Part shown: piece by piece, positions 1 to 6,735 of the stretch
Position numbering within the stretch: position 1 is the first letter of the stretch
Layout of the letters: every line of letters begins with the position of its first letter
From: Planococcus sp. (in: firmicutes)
GTDB lineage: Bacteria > Bacillota > Bacilli > Bacillales_A > Planococcaceae
DNA length: 12,163 nt
Assembly (NCBI GenBank): GCA_030147455.1
Contig: JASKZU010000066.1
Span: 1 to 12,163, forward strand
Reading direction: 5' to 3'
Notes under the pieces: generated by a model
What the model was told of the DNA's origin: nothing
The model's input: the letters and a program-made list of their open reading frames with translations, nothing else
Database searches by the model: none
Made by a program: the position numbers and the translations under genes

Positions 1-1166
1 CCGATTACGCGGTCTCTTGCCGTCGCAAAGTTTCTCCGGACATCGCCTTCATACTCGCGGGCTGCTCCGACTGCGCTGATGGCGCCGGTTTTCGTGTTGA
101 CGACTGTCATGGCTGATTGAACGTCGGCGTCAAAGAACAAATCAGATTTCATCGCTTCGTTGACGCGCTGCTGGACATAAGGTTCGAGCGTCGTGTAGAT
201 CGTCAAGCCTTCATCAAGTGAATAATCACCGTCTAGTGTTTCGAGTTCGTCGACGACCATTTCCATAAATGCGATATACTCTGTGTTTTGCTCGATTGCT
301 ATGCGCTGATCTTCCGGCACGAGCGAAGGCTCTACAGGCGTATTCCATGCTTCTTCTTTTTGTTCAGCACTGATTTTCCCGTGCTGTTCCATTAAGTTCA
401 GGACAACGTCGCGACGCTCTTCGGCAGCTTGCGGATTATTGAATGGATTATAGCCGTTCGGACTTTGCGGCATTCCTGCCAATAATGCTGCTTCGTGCAG
501 TTCCAGTTCAGCGGCCGGCTTGCCGAAGAATTTCTCCGACGCGGTGCCGAATCCGTAAGTGTTGCCGGACATCAGGATTTTGTTGAAATACATTTCGAAG
601 ATTTCTTTTTTGTCGTATTCCTGTTCCAGCTTATACGCCAGATAGGCTTCTTGTGCTTTACGCTTTAACGTTTTCTCGTTTGTGAAAAACGAGTTTTTTA
701 CGACTTGCTGGGTAATCGTACTGGCACCCTGTGATCCAAAGCCGTTCGTGATGTTGGCCACAATGGCGCCGCCGAGACGGATGACATCAATGCCTGAGTG
801 TTCATAAAAGCGATTGTCCTCGGTTGCGAGGATGGCATCTTCCATCACTTGCGGAATGTCGTCATAATTAACATATTCGCGGTTTTGGGCGGTAAAGAAC
901 GGGATCTCCGTTTCACCGTCATTTGCCAGGAAGACAGGGCTGATCGGATCCCGGAGCAGATCTTCATCGAGTTCCGGGGCACTGCTCGCATAGACGGCAA
1001 ACATGACGACGCCGAAGATCAATCCGGCTGTGGCCAGTGCAACAAGTGCCAGTATAGCCCGCTTAACCCAAGTACCGACACCGGATTTCTTTTTTTTGTT
1101 TGTATTCTTTCGCTGTCGTTCGATTGCTTTTCTGCGTTCTTCACGCGATATTTTTTTGTCACTCAC
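1..1166 (-). CDS. ponA: Class A penicillin-binding protein 1 (PBP1/PonA), 5' part, cut by the left edge
   Basis: Bifunctional peptidoglycan synthase: a membrane-anchored glycosyltransferase that polymerises lipid II, followed by a transpeptidase that crosslinks stem peptides outside the membrane. About 388 codons are visible. A basic cytoplasmic tail (residues 1-35) carries SREERRK (7-13), the kind of motif GpsB binds. One membrane helix lies at about 36-60. The GT51 domain shows EDNRFYEHSG with catalytic Glu116, GASTITQQ (147-154), RKAQE (169-173), KKEIFEMYFNKI (186-197) and LLAGMPQSPNGYNP (228-241). The transpeptidase domain begins near residue 352 (AMTVVNTKTGAISAVGA); its SxxK, SxN and KTG active-site motifs lie outside the window. 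The GTG start at 1166-1164 is preceded by AGTGAGG, 8 nt upstream, and gives an MSD...SREERRK N-terminus like that of B. subtilis PBP1. It lies 27 bp after recU, probably in the same operon as in other Bacillales. Family assignment is secure. Confidence 0.95.
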   Translation of the reverse strand, partial: MSDKKISREERRKAIERQRKNTNKKKKSGVGTWVKRAILALVALATAGLIFGVVMFAVYASSAPELDEDLLRDPISPVFLANDGETEIPFFTAQNREYVNYDDIPQVMEDAILATEDNRFYEHSGIDVIRLGGAIVANITNGFGSQGASTITQQVVKNSFFTNEKTLKRKAQEAYLAYKLEQEYDKKEIFEMYFNKILMSGNTYGFGTASEKFFGKPAAELELHEAALLAGMPQSPNGYNPFNNPQAAEERRDVVLNLMEQHGKISAEQKEEAWNTPVEPSLVPEDQRIAIEQNTEYIAFMEMVVDELETLDGDYSLDEGLTIYTTLEPYVQQRVNEAMKSDLFFDADVQSAMTVVNTKTGAISAVGAAREYEGDVRRNFATARDRVI

Positions 1167-1193
1167 AAGTGTTTCCTCACTTTCATGTATATG

Positions 1194-1796
1194 TTATTGC
1201 TCAAACTGATCGAGAACGGAGAGGTAATCGATTCTTGGAAAAGCGCCGGGCTTGACCTCAATAGATGATTGCTCGATTTCATCGAGTGCCATCGACTTGC
1301 GGCCGCCTTTGACCATTCGTTTCCAGTACGATTCAAGTTCGTTGAATGGCAGGACAAAATAGCGGTCCAATGCGGAAAATCGAATAATTAAAAAAGCCAG
1401 GCCGCCGTGGCGGGTAATATCTGCCATATGATGCACTTGGTGTTCGTGGATATTCTTCAGTGGAAAAGATGTGCGAATCTCAGTTTCTTTCGCCTCAAAA
1501 TCGATATAACGCCCTTGCCATAGACCATTATAGTCCGTCGTTGAAGGCGCTTGGAAATATGCTTCCCGTATAACTGCCGCGCTTCTCGAAGGATATTCAA
1601 CACGTACAATCTGTACCGGTACCGGCTTTTTGTGAATCACGGCCAGCCCGCGCTGCAAATAATACGTATTTGTTTCGTTTAATTCATCTTCCAATGTTTT
1701 CCCCCGGTTGCTGAACGAAACGTCCTTTTTCTTTTTTTGTACGGGCTTGTCTTTCGGGGGAGAAAACTTTTTGCCGTTTGGGTAATTGATTGCCAT
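1194..1796 (-). CDS. recU: Holliday junction resolvase RecU
   Basis: Cleaves four-way DNA junctions during recombinational repair and chromosome segregation; in B. subtilis it also modulates RecA. The 200-residue product matches the usual family length (about 200). Visible landmarks are the N-terminal YPNGKKF, a flexible lysine-rich stretch (15-25), SNRGKTLEDELNETN (29-43), HKKPVPVQIV (55-64), STTDYNG (85-91) and DFEAKE (99-104). Asp88, Glu101 and Lys103 fit the metal-binding nuclease core. The C-terminus ends PRIDYLSVLDQFEQ, typical of the family. The frame is open back to a GTG at 1808, but that codon is part of a GAGGTG ribosome binding site, so ATG at 1796 is preferred; it gives the MxxxYPNGK start of homologues. 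It is transcribed with ponA and away from yppE. Confidence 0.95.
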   Translation of the reverse strand: MAINYPNGKKFSPPKDKPVQKKKKDVSFSNRGKTLEDELNETNTYYLQRGLAVIHKKPVPVQIVRVEYPSRSAAVIREAYFQAPSTTDYNGLWQGRYIDFEAKETEIRTSFPLKNIHEHQVHHMADITRHGGLAFLIIRFSALDRYFVLPFNELESYWKRMVKGGRKSMALDEIEQSSIEVKPGAFPRIDYLSVLDQFEQ

Positions 1797-1820
1797 TTTG
1801 TGATACACCTCGCTTACTTT

Positions 1821-1847
1821 ATCATATCACACGCAGATAGACGACAA
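1821..1847 (-). promoter_or_regulatory. Probable sigma-A promoter for recU-ponA
   Basis: Reading the minus strand, TATGAT (1826-1821) is preceded directly by TGA, forming an extended -10 element. TTGTCG (1847-1842) lies 15 bp further upstream as a possible -35; this spacing is short, so the extended -10 probably carries most of the recognition. The recU ATG is about 25 bp downstream of the -10. Called by eye only. Confidence 0.45.
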
Positions 1848-1850
1848 ATA

Positions 1851-1899
1851 CGATGAAAGGTTTCCGAACTTTATTCCTAATAATAGCGGATTTTCATCG
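1851..1899. repeat. Interrupted inverted repeat in the divergent recU/yppE promoter region
   Basis: CGATGAAA (1851-1858) and TTTCATCG (1892-1899) are perfect 8-bp inverted arms. Further inward TCCG (1863-1866) pairs with CGGA (1887-1890), leaving a 20-nt AT-rich loop and an asymmetric bulge. It sits just upstream of the recU -35 region and before the yppE promoter region. The rest of the 191-bp intergenic stretch (1797-1987) holds only the promoter and LexA-like candidates described separately. No small gene is evident there. Operator function is conjecture. Confidence 0.4.
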
Positions 1900-1914
1900 C
1901 TTCTCCAACTGAAA

Positions 1915-1928
1915 AGAATGCTTGTTCG
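1915..1928. promoter_or_regulatory. Degenerate LexA (DinR) box candidate upstream of yppE-mrfA-mrfB
   Basis: AGAATGCTTGTTCG matches the Bacillus SOS-box consensus CGAACRNRYGTTCG at 11 of 14 positions, with an intact right half-site GTTCG and a weak left half (AGAAT in place of CGAAC). It lies about 30 bp upstream of the candidate -10 for yppE and 60 bp before its start codon. Functional boxes usually match better, so this is only a candidate. Confidence 0.25.
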
Positions 1929-1934
1929 GCAAAC

Positions 1935-1964
1935 TGTATATTGCCGGCGGGATTGTGATAAACT
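1935..1964 (+). promoter_or_regulatory. Weak promoter candidate for the yppE-mrfA-mrfB operon
   Basis: TAAACT (1959-1964) is preceded by TGA, an extended -10 arrangement. TGTATA (1935-1940) is 18 bp upstream and matches the -35 consensus poorly. A strong ribosome binding site, GGAGGGG, follows about 7 nt before the yppE ATG at 1988. No better sigma-A promoter is seen in the intergenic region on this strand. Confidence 0.3.
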
Positions 1965-1987
1965 AATGGCTATGGAGGGGGATACAG

Positions 1988-2356
1988 ATGGACCTCAAAC
2001 AACTATCGACAGCACTTTACAATGAATGCGATTCTTGCCTCGGGCGCTTTAAACAAATGCGCGAGCAAGATGCAGAACCTGATTTCTTTAACGATGTGAA
2101 ACCTTATGCTGATGAATGGCATCAGAAGATAGATGAATGGAAACAAGCTTCACTCTTATTTATTCGCACTGAACGTCCGAAATATGTCCATCAGCTGCAA
2201 ATTGATAATGCAGCCGATGGCATGGGGCAGGTTTTTGTGCAGAGCTTTTACAAGGAAACGAGTAAAAAGCGCTTTGTCCAAACAATCCAGGCAGCTCAAT
2301 ACACGATTCAAACCTTGCTTGCAGCGATCGATGAAAAGGGCGATGAAAAGCGATGA
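1988..2356 (+). CDS. yppE: YppE-like DUF1798 protein
   Basis: A small soluble protein of 122 residues of the YppE/DUF1798 family of Bacillales (B. subtilis YppE is about the same length). The sequence is mostly amphipathic helix and acidic, with no signal peptide or membrane segment. Visible landmarks are a conserved-looking DFFNDVKPYADEWHQKIDEW segment (32-51) and a central HQLQIDNAADGMGQVFVQSFY (68-88). Biochemical function is unknown. It has a strong ribosome binding site (GGAGGGG). Its stop codon overlaps the mrfA start in an ATGA junction, so it is co-transcribed and probably translationally coupled with the MrfA-MrfB repair genes. That makes an accessory role in repair possible, but this is inference from context only. 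Confidence 0.85.
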   Translation: MDLKQLSTALYNECDSCLGRFKQMREQDAEPDFFNDVKPYADEWHQKIDEWKQASLLFIRTERPKYVHQLQIDNAADGMGQVFVQSFYKETSKKRFVQTIQAAQYTIQTLLAAIDEKGDEKR

Positions 2357-4623
2357 AAATCAAAAAGACCATACCGGAGATCCTGAAGGAGTGGAAAGTC
2401 GAACCGGAAATGATGGAGCGCATTTGGCATTGGCATACAAAGCCGGAAAAACCGGCCAGCTATGCCGATTTTCCGCCGGTGATGCACGATAGCTTAAAAG
2501 CGGCGCTTCAGAAAAAAGGCATTGGCCAGTTGTACACGCACCAGAGGCAGGCTTTTGATTTAGCGCTCAAAGGCAAATCGTTTACGGCCGTCACACCGAC
2601 CGCTTCCGGAAAATCCTATTGCTATCACTTGCCGGTGCTCCACAAAATTCTAAATGATCCGAATGCGCGCGCCCTTTACCTGTTTCCGACAAAAGCCTTG
2701 GCGCAAGACCAAAAAAGCGATTTGCATGATTTGATCGAAAAAACCGAGCAGTCAATCCTGTCTTATACGTATGACGGCGACACATCGCCGTCGATCCGGA
2801 CCAAAGTCCGTAAAGCCGGGCAAATCGTCATGACCAATCCGGACATGCTGCACTCGGCCATATTGCCCCATCACACAAAATGGGTCTCGCTGTTTGAAAA
2901 TCTTCATTATATAGTGATCGACGAGCTTCATACGTACAAAGGCGTTTTTGGCACACACGTTGCGCATGTAATTCGACGGCTCAAGCGTATTTGCCAGTTT
3001 TACGGGAGCGATCCTGTCTTTATCTGCACATCGGCGACCATCGCCAACCCTAAGCAATTAGCGGAGAGTTTGACCAACACTGCCCACGAGCTGATCGATC
3101 AAAACGGCGCGCCGGCGGGGAAAAAGCATATCCTGTTTTATAATCCGCCGATTGTCCATCCGACATTCGGCGTAAGGCGCAGCGCTGTACTCGAAGTGCG
3201 CGATTTGGCGACGTATTTGATCAAGCAAGGCATTCAAACGATTGTCTTTGCCAAGAGCCGCGTGCGCGTGGAGATGCTTGTCACGTATTTGAATGAAATC
3301 ACCAAATATAAATTGCAGGACGAATCGATCAAAGGCTACAGGGGCGGTTATTTGCCGACGGAGCGGCGCGCTATCGAAAAAGGACTGCGCGATGGGTCTA
3401 TTCAATGCGTCGTGTCGACCAACGCGCTGGAGCTCGGCGTCGACATCGGCCAATTGCAGGCGTGCATCATGACCGGTTATCCCGGCAACATTGCGAGCGC
3501 CTGGCAGCAAGCGGGACGCGCGGGCAGGCGCCAGGACGAATCGCTCGTCATTTACGTGGCGCAATCGACAGCACTCGATCAATACATCATCAACCATCCG
3601 GAATATTTGCTGGACCAATCCCCGGAAGAAGCACGGATTCATCCGGAAAACATCATCATCTTAATGGATCATTTAAAATGTGCATCGTTCGAGCTGCCGT
3701 TTTCTACAGATGACCAGTACGGGGAATTTGATGTCCAGTCGCTTCTTGAATATTTGCAGGACGAAGGCGTATTGGTGAGGACGTCAAACCGCTGGCACTG
3801 GATGAGCGACCGCTTTCCGGCACATGACATTTCGCTTCGTTCTGCGACGCAGGAAAATGTCGTGATCGTTGACCAGTCGGTGCCCGCGGACACGAGAGTC
3901 ATCGGCGAGATGGACCGCTTCAGCGCAATGACACTGCTGCATGAGGAAGCGATTTACTTGCACCAGGGCACCCAGTTTCAAGTGGAAATTTTAGACTGGG
4001 AAGAAAAGAAAGCCTATGTGACCGAAGTGGACGTTGATTATTTCACGGACGCCAACCTGGCGATCGAATTGAAAGTAATCAGCGAAGACAAGCACGTAAA
4101 GCTGCATAGTGCGAATGTTTATTATGGCGACGTTGCGGTTCTCGCGATGCCGACGATTTTCAAGAAAATTCGTTTTGATACGCATGACAATATCGGCTCA
4201 GGGCCGATATCGCTGCCGGCGGAAGAACTCCACACATCCTCTACTTGGCTGAGCTTCACAAAACCTGCTCATTTCAGCGATGCGGATTTATCGGATACGA
4301 TGACCGGCGCCGCTTATGCGATTGAAAGCTTTATCCCGATTTTTGTCCAGTGCGACCGCCGGGATGTCCATGTTGTGCCTCAAGTCAAATCACCTCACAA
4401 TGATTTGCCTTCTTTCTTTATTCATGATTCTTATCCAGGCGGGATCGGCATTAGTGAACGAATTTACGATTTATGGCAGCCGCTGCTCGAAAAAGCGCGT
4501 CAGCACGTAACGGAATGCCCTTGCTTTGATGGCTGCCCGTCGTGCATCGGCGCACAAGATGCAGCGCTGGATATGAAGTCACGGGTAATCGATCTGCTTG
4601 CAGAATTGGAAAGAGAGGGGTGA
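2353..4623 (+). CDS. mrfA: ATP-dependent DNA helicase MrfA (YprA), mitomycin repair factor
   Basis: Superfamily 2 helicase of 756 residues. In B. subtilis, MrfA works with the nuclease MrfB to excise mitomycin C adducts independently of UvrABC. Visible motifs in order: YTHQ (61-64, Q-motif-like), TPTASGKS Walker A (81-88, Lys87), FPTKALAQDQ (Ia), TNPDML (Ib), DELH (190-193, motif II), SAT (227-229), STNALELGVDIG (motif V) and QQAGRAGRR (385-393, motif VI). The C-terminal part is a DUF1998-type region ending in CPCX3CPSC with Cys722, Cys724, Cys728 and Cys731, the four cysteines expected to bind zinc in MrfA. Length agrees with B. subtilis YprA (about 750). The ATG overlaps the yppE stop; the nearest purine-rich site (AAAAGGG) is about 12 nt away, so initiation probably depends on coupling to yppE. 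The annotation is transferred from family and context. Confidence 0.95.
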   Translation: MKIKKTIPEILKEWKVEPEMMERIWHWHTKPEKPASYADFPPVMHDSLKAALQKKGIGQLYTHQRQAFDLALKGKSFTAVTPTASGKSYCYHLPVLHKILNDPNARALYLFPTKALAQDQKSDLHDLIEKTEQSILSYTYDGDTSPSIRTKVRKAGQIVMTNPDMLHSAILPHHTKWVSLFENLHYIVIDELHTYKGVFGTHVAHVIRRLKRICQFYGSDPVFICTSATIANPKQLAESLTNTAHELIDQNGAPAGKKHILFYNPPIVHPTFGVRRSAVLEVRDLATYLIKQGIQTIVFAKSRVRVEMLVTYLNEITKYKLQDESIKGYRGGYLPTERRAIEKGLRDGSIQCVVSTNALELGVDIGQLQACIMTGYPGNIASAWQQAGRAGRRQDESLVIYVAQSTALDQYIINHPEYLLDQSPEEARIHPENIIILMDHLKCASFELPFSTDDQYGEFDVQSLLEYLQDEGVLVRTSNRWHWMSDRFPAHDISLRSATQENVVIVDQSVPADTRVIGEMDRFSAMTLLHEEAIYLHQGTQFQVEILDWEEKKAYVTEVDVDYFTDANLAIELKVISEDKHVKLHSANVYYGDVAVLAMPTIFKKIRFDTHDNIGSGPISLPAEELHTSSTWLSFTKPAHFSDADLSDTMTGAAYAIESFIPIFVQCDRRDVHVVPQVKSPHNDLPSFFIHDSYPGGIGISERIYDLWQPLLEKARQHVTECPCFDGCPSCIGAQDAALDMKSRVIDLLAELEREG

Positions 4624-4627
4624 CCCC
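4617..4627 (+). promoter_or_regulatory. GC hairpin over the mrfB ribosome binding site, with the mrfA stop codon as its loop
   Basis: GGGG (4617-4620) can pair with CCCC (4624-4627), and the 3-nt loop is exactly the TGA stop of mrfA (4621-4623). The left arm is the core of the mrfB Shine-Dalgarno (AGAGGGG), and the right arm touches the mrfB ATG at 4628. Folding would hide the site from free 30S subunits, while a ribosome terminating at the mrfA stop would open it. The arms are read directly; the coupling role is inference. Confidence 0.5.
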
Positions 4628-5881
4628 ATGTCTTTTGAAAACAAGCTGATGCAAATGAAAGGCATGCTCAAGAAAAAACCTTCGGCGCAGAAACCGCAGG
4701 AAGCATACAAGCCGGCTCATGAACAGCAATGGAAACAAATCGGATTGACGCTAAAAGAAAACAAATTCGGCTTTGTGTTCGAGAAAAAAATCGAGTATCC
4801 GCTCGATTACTTGCATGGCAATGTCGTGCTTGGTGAGTTGGACCGCGTGCTTGCTGCGTGGGAACAAACCGATTATGACCATCCGTTCAAGCTGTCGAGA
4901 AAAGATCCGGTTCTTTTTTTTGATACCGAAACAACGGGCCTTGGCGGAACGGGCGCCTATATTTTTCTTCTGGGCGTACTCGAGCGTGAAGAAGCCGGAT
5001 TCGTCATGACCCAGTGGATTATGCCGGACCCTTCACAAGAAGCGGCTTTTTTGTACGAATCGAATTTGTGGCAGGCGCAGGACTCGATCGTTTTTTCATA
5101 CAACGGCAAGAGTTTCGATTGGCCGCAGCTGCATTCGCGCTGGACGATGCACCGGGGGATGCTGCCAAAGCTTTCTGACCCGAGGCAAATCGATTTGTTC
5201 CACGGAACCAAGCGGATTTGGAAAAATGAGCTGGAGCGGCTAAAACTAAGTGTGATAGAAGACCAAAAGCTCGGATTTACAAGAAGCGGGGACGTGCCGG
5301 GCCATTTGATTCCAGCCATTTACCTGGACGCGGTCAAAAGCGGCTTTCCGGAAGGACTTGGCAAAGTGCTGTTCCATAACGAACTGGATATCTTGTCGCT
5401 CGTGTCGTTGTATATCCGTTCGTCTGATTTGCTGATGGAAGATATGATGAGTGAATCGAGCGGCGCTTATACGAACATCGGCAAATGGTATGCTGATTTA
5501 AAGCAGTTTGACCAAAGCGCAGCCTATTTGGAGCATGTAACAGCTGAGCGCGGAGATGCCGGCGCGCTGGCACGCTATTTGCTGGGCATTCAGAAAAAGC
5601 GCAAAGGCGAATACGCGGAAGCCCTCGAATTGTTCAAGCAGGCAGCACCGCATTTAAGAGGCACCGCTGAAGTCGAGGCTTGGGTTCATGCGGCCAAATT
5701 ATACGAGCACCAAATGAAAGATCCGCTTCAGGCGCTGGTCATGACTGGATTTGCCCGTGAAGCAGCAGCCAACACGACTGTGCGCAAATCGCTTCAAATG
5801 GATTTAATCAAGCGCGAAATGCGGCTTGAACAGAAAAAAAGAAAAAAAGCTGCCGAAACCATGGTTCACGGAACACGTTAA
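4628..5881 (+). CDS. mrfB: DEDDh 3'-5' exonuclease MrfB (YprB), mitomycin repair factor
   Basis: Partner of MrfA: a metal-dependent exonuclease thought to degrade the lesion-containing strand opened by the helicase. The 417 residues compare with about 413 in B. subtilis YprB. After a charged N-terminal region, the RNase H-fold exonuclease domain spans about 90-265, with FFDTETTGLGGTGAY giving Asp99 and Glu101, SYNGKSFDWP giving Asp164, and FHNELDILSLVSLY giving His250 and Asp254, a complete DEDDh set. The C-terminal part (about 280-400) is helical with TPR-like repeats (AYTNIGKWYADLKQFDQSA and following) and ends in a lysine-rich tail. An upstream in-frame TTG at 4598 lies inside mrfA without a ribosome binding site. 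ATG 4628 has AGAGGGG 7 nt before it and gives the MSFENKL start, so it is preferred. Third gene of the yppE-mrfA-mrfB operon. Confidence 0.95.
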   Translation: MSFENKLMQMKGMLKKKPSAQKPQEAYKPAHEQQWKQIGLTLKENKFGFVFEKKIEYPLDYLHGNVVLGELDRVLAAWEQTDYDHPFKLSRKDPVLFFDTETTGLGGTGAYIFLLGVLEREEAGFVMTQWIMPDPSQEAAFLYESNLWQAQDSIVFSYNGKSFDWPQLHSRWTMHRGMLPKLSDPRQIDLFHGTKRIWKNELERLKLSVIEDQKLGFTRSGDVPGHLIPAIYLDAVKSGFPEGLGKVLFHNELDILSLVSLYIRSSDLLMEDMMSESSGAYTNIGKWYADLKQFDQSAAYLEHVTAERGDAGALARYLLGIQKKRKGEYAEALELFKQAAPHLRGTAEVEAWVHAAKLYEHQMKDPLQALVMTGFAREAAANTTVRKSLQMDLIKREMRLEQKKRKKAAETMVHGTR

Positions 5882-5891
5882 ATATCGCTTA

Positions 5892-5900
5892 TGCTATACT
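5892..5900 (+). promoter_or_regulatory. Extended -10 promoter for gpsB
   Basis: TGC followed directly by TATACT (5895-5900) forms a strong extended -10, 10 bp after the mrfB stop codon. No convincing -35 is present 16-18 bp upstream, within the end of mrfB. The predicted transcript would have a leader of about 50 nt before the gpsB ATG at 5957. This makes gpsB at least partly independent of the repair operon. Confidence 0.55.
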
Positions 5901-5956
5901 ATCCGTAAGGAAAAGACCAAATCAACAAAGTTTCTCTTAATGGAAGGGCGATTTGA

Positions 5957-6250
5957 ATGGATATTAAATTTGGAGCAAAAGACATTCTTGAAAAAGACTT
6001 TAAAACAGCAATGCGCGGCTATAACCAAGATGAAGTCGATCATTTTCTTGATGAGGTAATTCAGGACTACGAACTGTACAATAAAAAAATCGAACAGTTG
6101 GAAAACGAGAACCGCCGTTTGCGTGCCGAACTCGAGCAATCGCCGAAACGTCAAGCGACGCCGGCACCCGGCACGACCAATTTTGACATTCTTCGGAGAT
6201 TGTCCCATTTGGAAAACCATGTTTTCGGAAACAAGCTGGACAATCGCTAA
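5957..6250 (+). CDS. gpsB: Cell division and elongation regulator GpsB
   Basis: A small cytoplasmic DivIVA-like coiled-coil protein that moves between the lateral wall and the septum and docks penicillin-binding proteins, notably PBP1 in B. subtilis. The 97 residues are close to B. subtilis GpsB (98). The N-terminal domain (about 1-60) shows AKDILEKDFKTAMRGYNQDEV, in which Tyr22, Asp28 and Asp32 correspond to the residues lining the PBP-binding groove. A coiled coil (about 36-62, QLENENRRLRAELEQ) and a proline-rich linker follow. The C-terminal segment TNFDILRRLSHLENHVFG (from about 76) is the family's multimerisation helix. A GGAAGGG ribosome binding site lies 8 nt before the ATG. The gene is followed 5 bp later by the rnpB promoter, as in related Bacillales. 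Confidence 0.96.
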   Translation: MDIKFGAKDILEKDFKTAMRGYNQDEVDHFLDEVIQDYELYNKKIEQLENENRRLRAELEQSPKRQATPAPGTTNFDILRRLSHLENHVFGNKLDNR

Positions 6251-6255
6251 AACTA

Positions 6256-6284
6256 TTGTCATCAAGACAAGGATAGCGTATACT
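6256..6284 (+). promoter_or_regulatory. Sigma-A promoter of rnpB
   Basis: TTGTCA (6256-6261) and TATACT (6279-6284) are separated by exactly 17 bp; each hexamer matches consensus at 5 of 6 positions except TTGTCA, which matches at 5 of 6 with T for A. Initiation 6-7 nt downstream falls at about 6290-6291, which coincides with the start of the P1 stem of the RNA. This is the best-formed promoter in the window, as expected for an abundant stable RNA. Confidence 0.8.
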
Positions 6285-6289
6285 TAGTT

Positions 6290-6690
6290 AGCCATTTAAA
6301 ATTCTGGCAATCGCTCCCGCACTTGATGCGGGAGAGGAAAGTCCATGCTCACACGGATCTGCGATGACCGTAGTGATCGCGCTCAGCGAAACAATAAGCT
6401 GGGGCAGCATTTATGCTGACGGCGGGTAGAACACCTAAGTCCTCGGATATGGTCGAAATACCCTGAAGGTGCCACAGTGACGGAGCTGTATAAGAAATTA
6501 TGCAGGTGGAACGAGGTAAACCCCGCGAGTGAGAAACCCAAATTATGGTAGGGGCACTTTTCCAAGGGAATTGAACCGATGGAAGAGGCGGATTTGATCC
6601 GCAGATAGATGATTGCCATCCACAAGTACGAGGCTTTGGCCGTTTGAGTACGTGGAGACAAAACATGGCTTATAGAATTTTGAATGGTCT
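6290..6690 (+). ncRNA. rnpB: RNase P RNA, Bacillus type (class B)
   Basis: Catalytic RNA of ribonuclease P, which removes 5' leaders from precursor tRNAs together with RnpA. The span of about 400 nt equals the B. subtilis RNA. Ends are set by helix P1: 6292-6305 pairs with 6674-6687 over 14 bp with one G-U wobble. A P3 hairpin follows (CTCCCGC 6314-6320 with GCGGGAG 6328-6334). Hallmarks in order are GAGGAAAGTCC (6334-6344), CGGATATGG and GTGCCACAGTGACG, GGTAAACCCC and GAGAAACCCAAATT, AGATAGATGATTGCC (6603-6617) and ACAAAACATGGCTTA near the 3' end. The layout follows the B. subtilis-type sequence throughout. End positions may be off by a few nucleotides. Several open frames on both strands across this region are shadows. 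Confidence 0.96.
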
Positions 6691-6705
6691 TAAATTAGTT
6701 ATCAG

Positions 6706-6735
6706 AAAGGCTCTCCTTCCGGGGAGCTTTTCTTC
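6706..6735 (+). terminator. Intrinsic terminator of rnpB
   Basis: GCTCTCC (6710-6716), loop TTCC, GGGGAGC (6721-6727) form a 7-bp stem with one G-U pair, followed by TTTTCTTC. It lies about 20 bp beyond the 3' strand of P1 and should end the rnpB transcript. A short AAAG before the stem can extend pairing with the T-run. Confidence 0.8.

Noticed and set aside
798..1268. 156-codon open frame on the plus strand
   Set aside because: It is antisense to ponA and the end of recU, both with clear family motifs; its translation resembles nothing known.
3058..3642. 194-codon open frame on the minus strand inside mrfA
   Set aside because: It lies opposite helicase motifs IV-VI of mrfA, which fix the plus-strand frame; it is an antisense shadow favoured by GC-rich codons.
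4190..4210. 8-bp inverted repeat with a 5-nt loop (ATATCGGC / GCCGATAT)
   Set aside because: It lies inside the mrfA coding region, has no T-run and no relation to a gene end; probably chance.
4598..4627. Upstream TTG start adding 10 residues to MrfB
   Set aside because: It lies within mrfA and has no ribosome binding site, whereas ATG 4628 has AGAGGGG at good spacing and gives the family-like N-terminus.
6349..6666. Two overlapping open frames on the minus strand across the rnpB region
   Set aside because: The region is fully explained by RNase P RNA with its conserved stems and sequence blocks.
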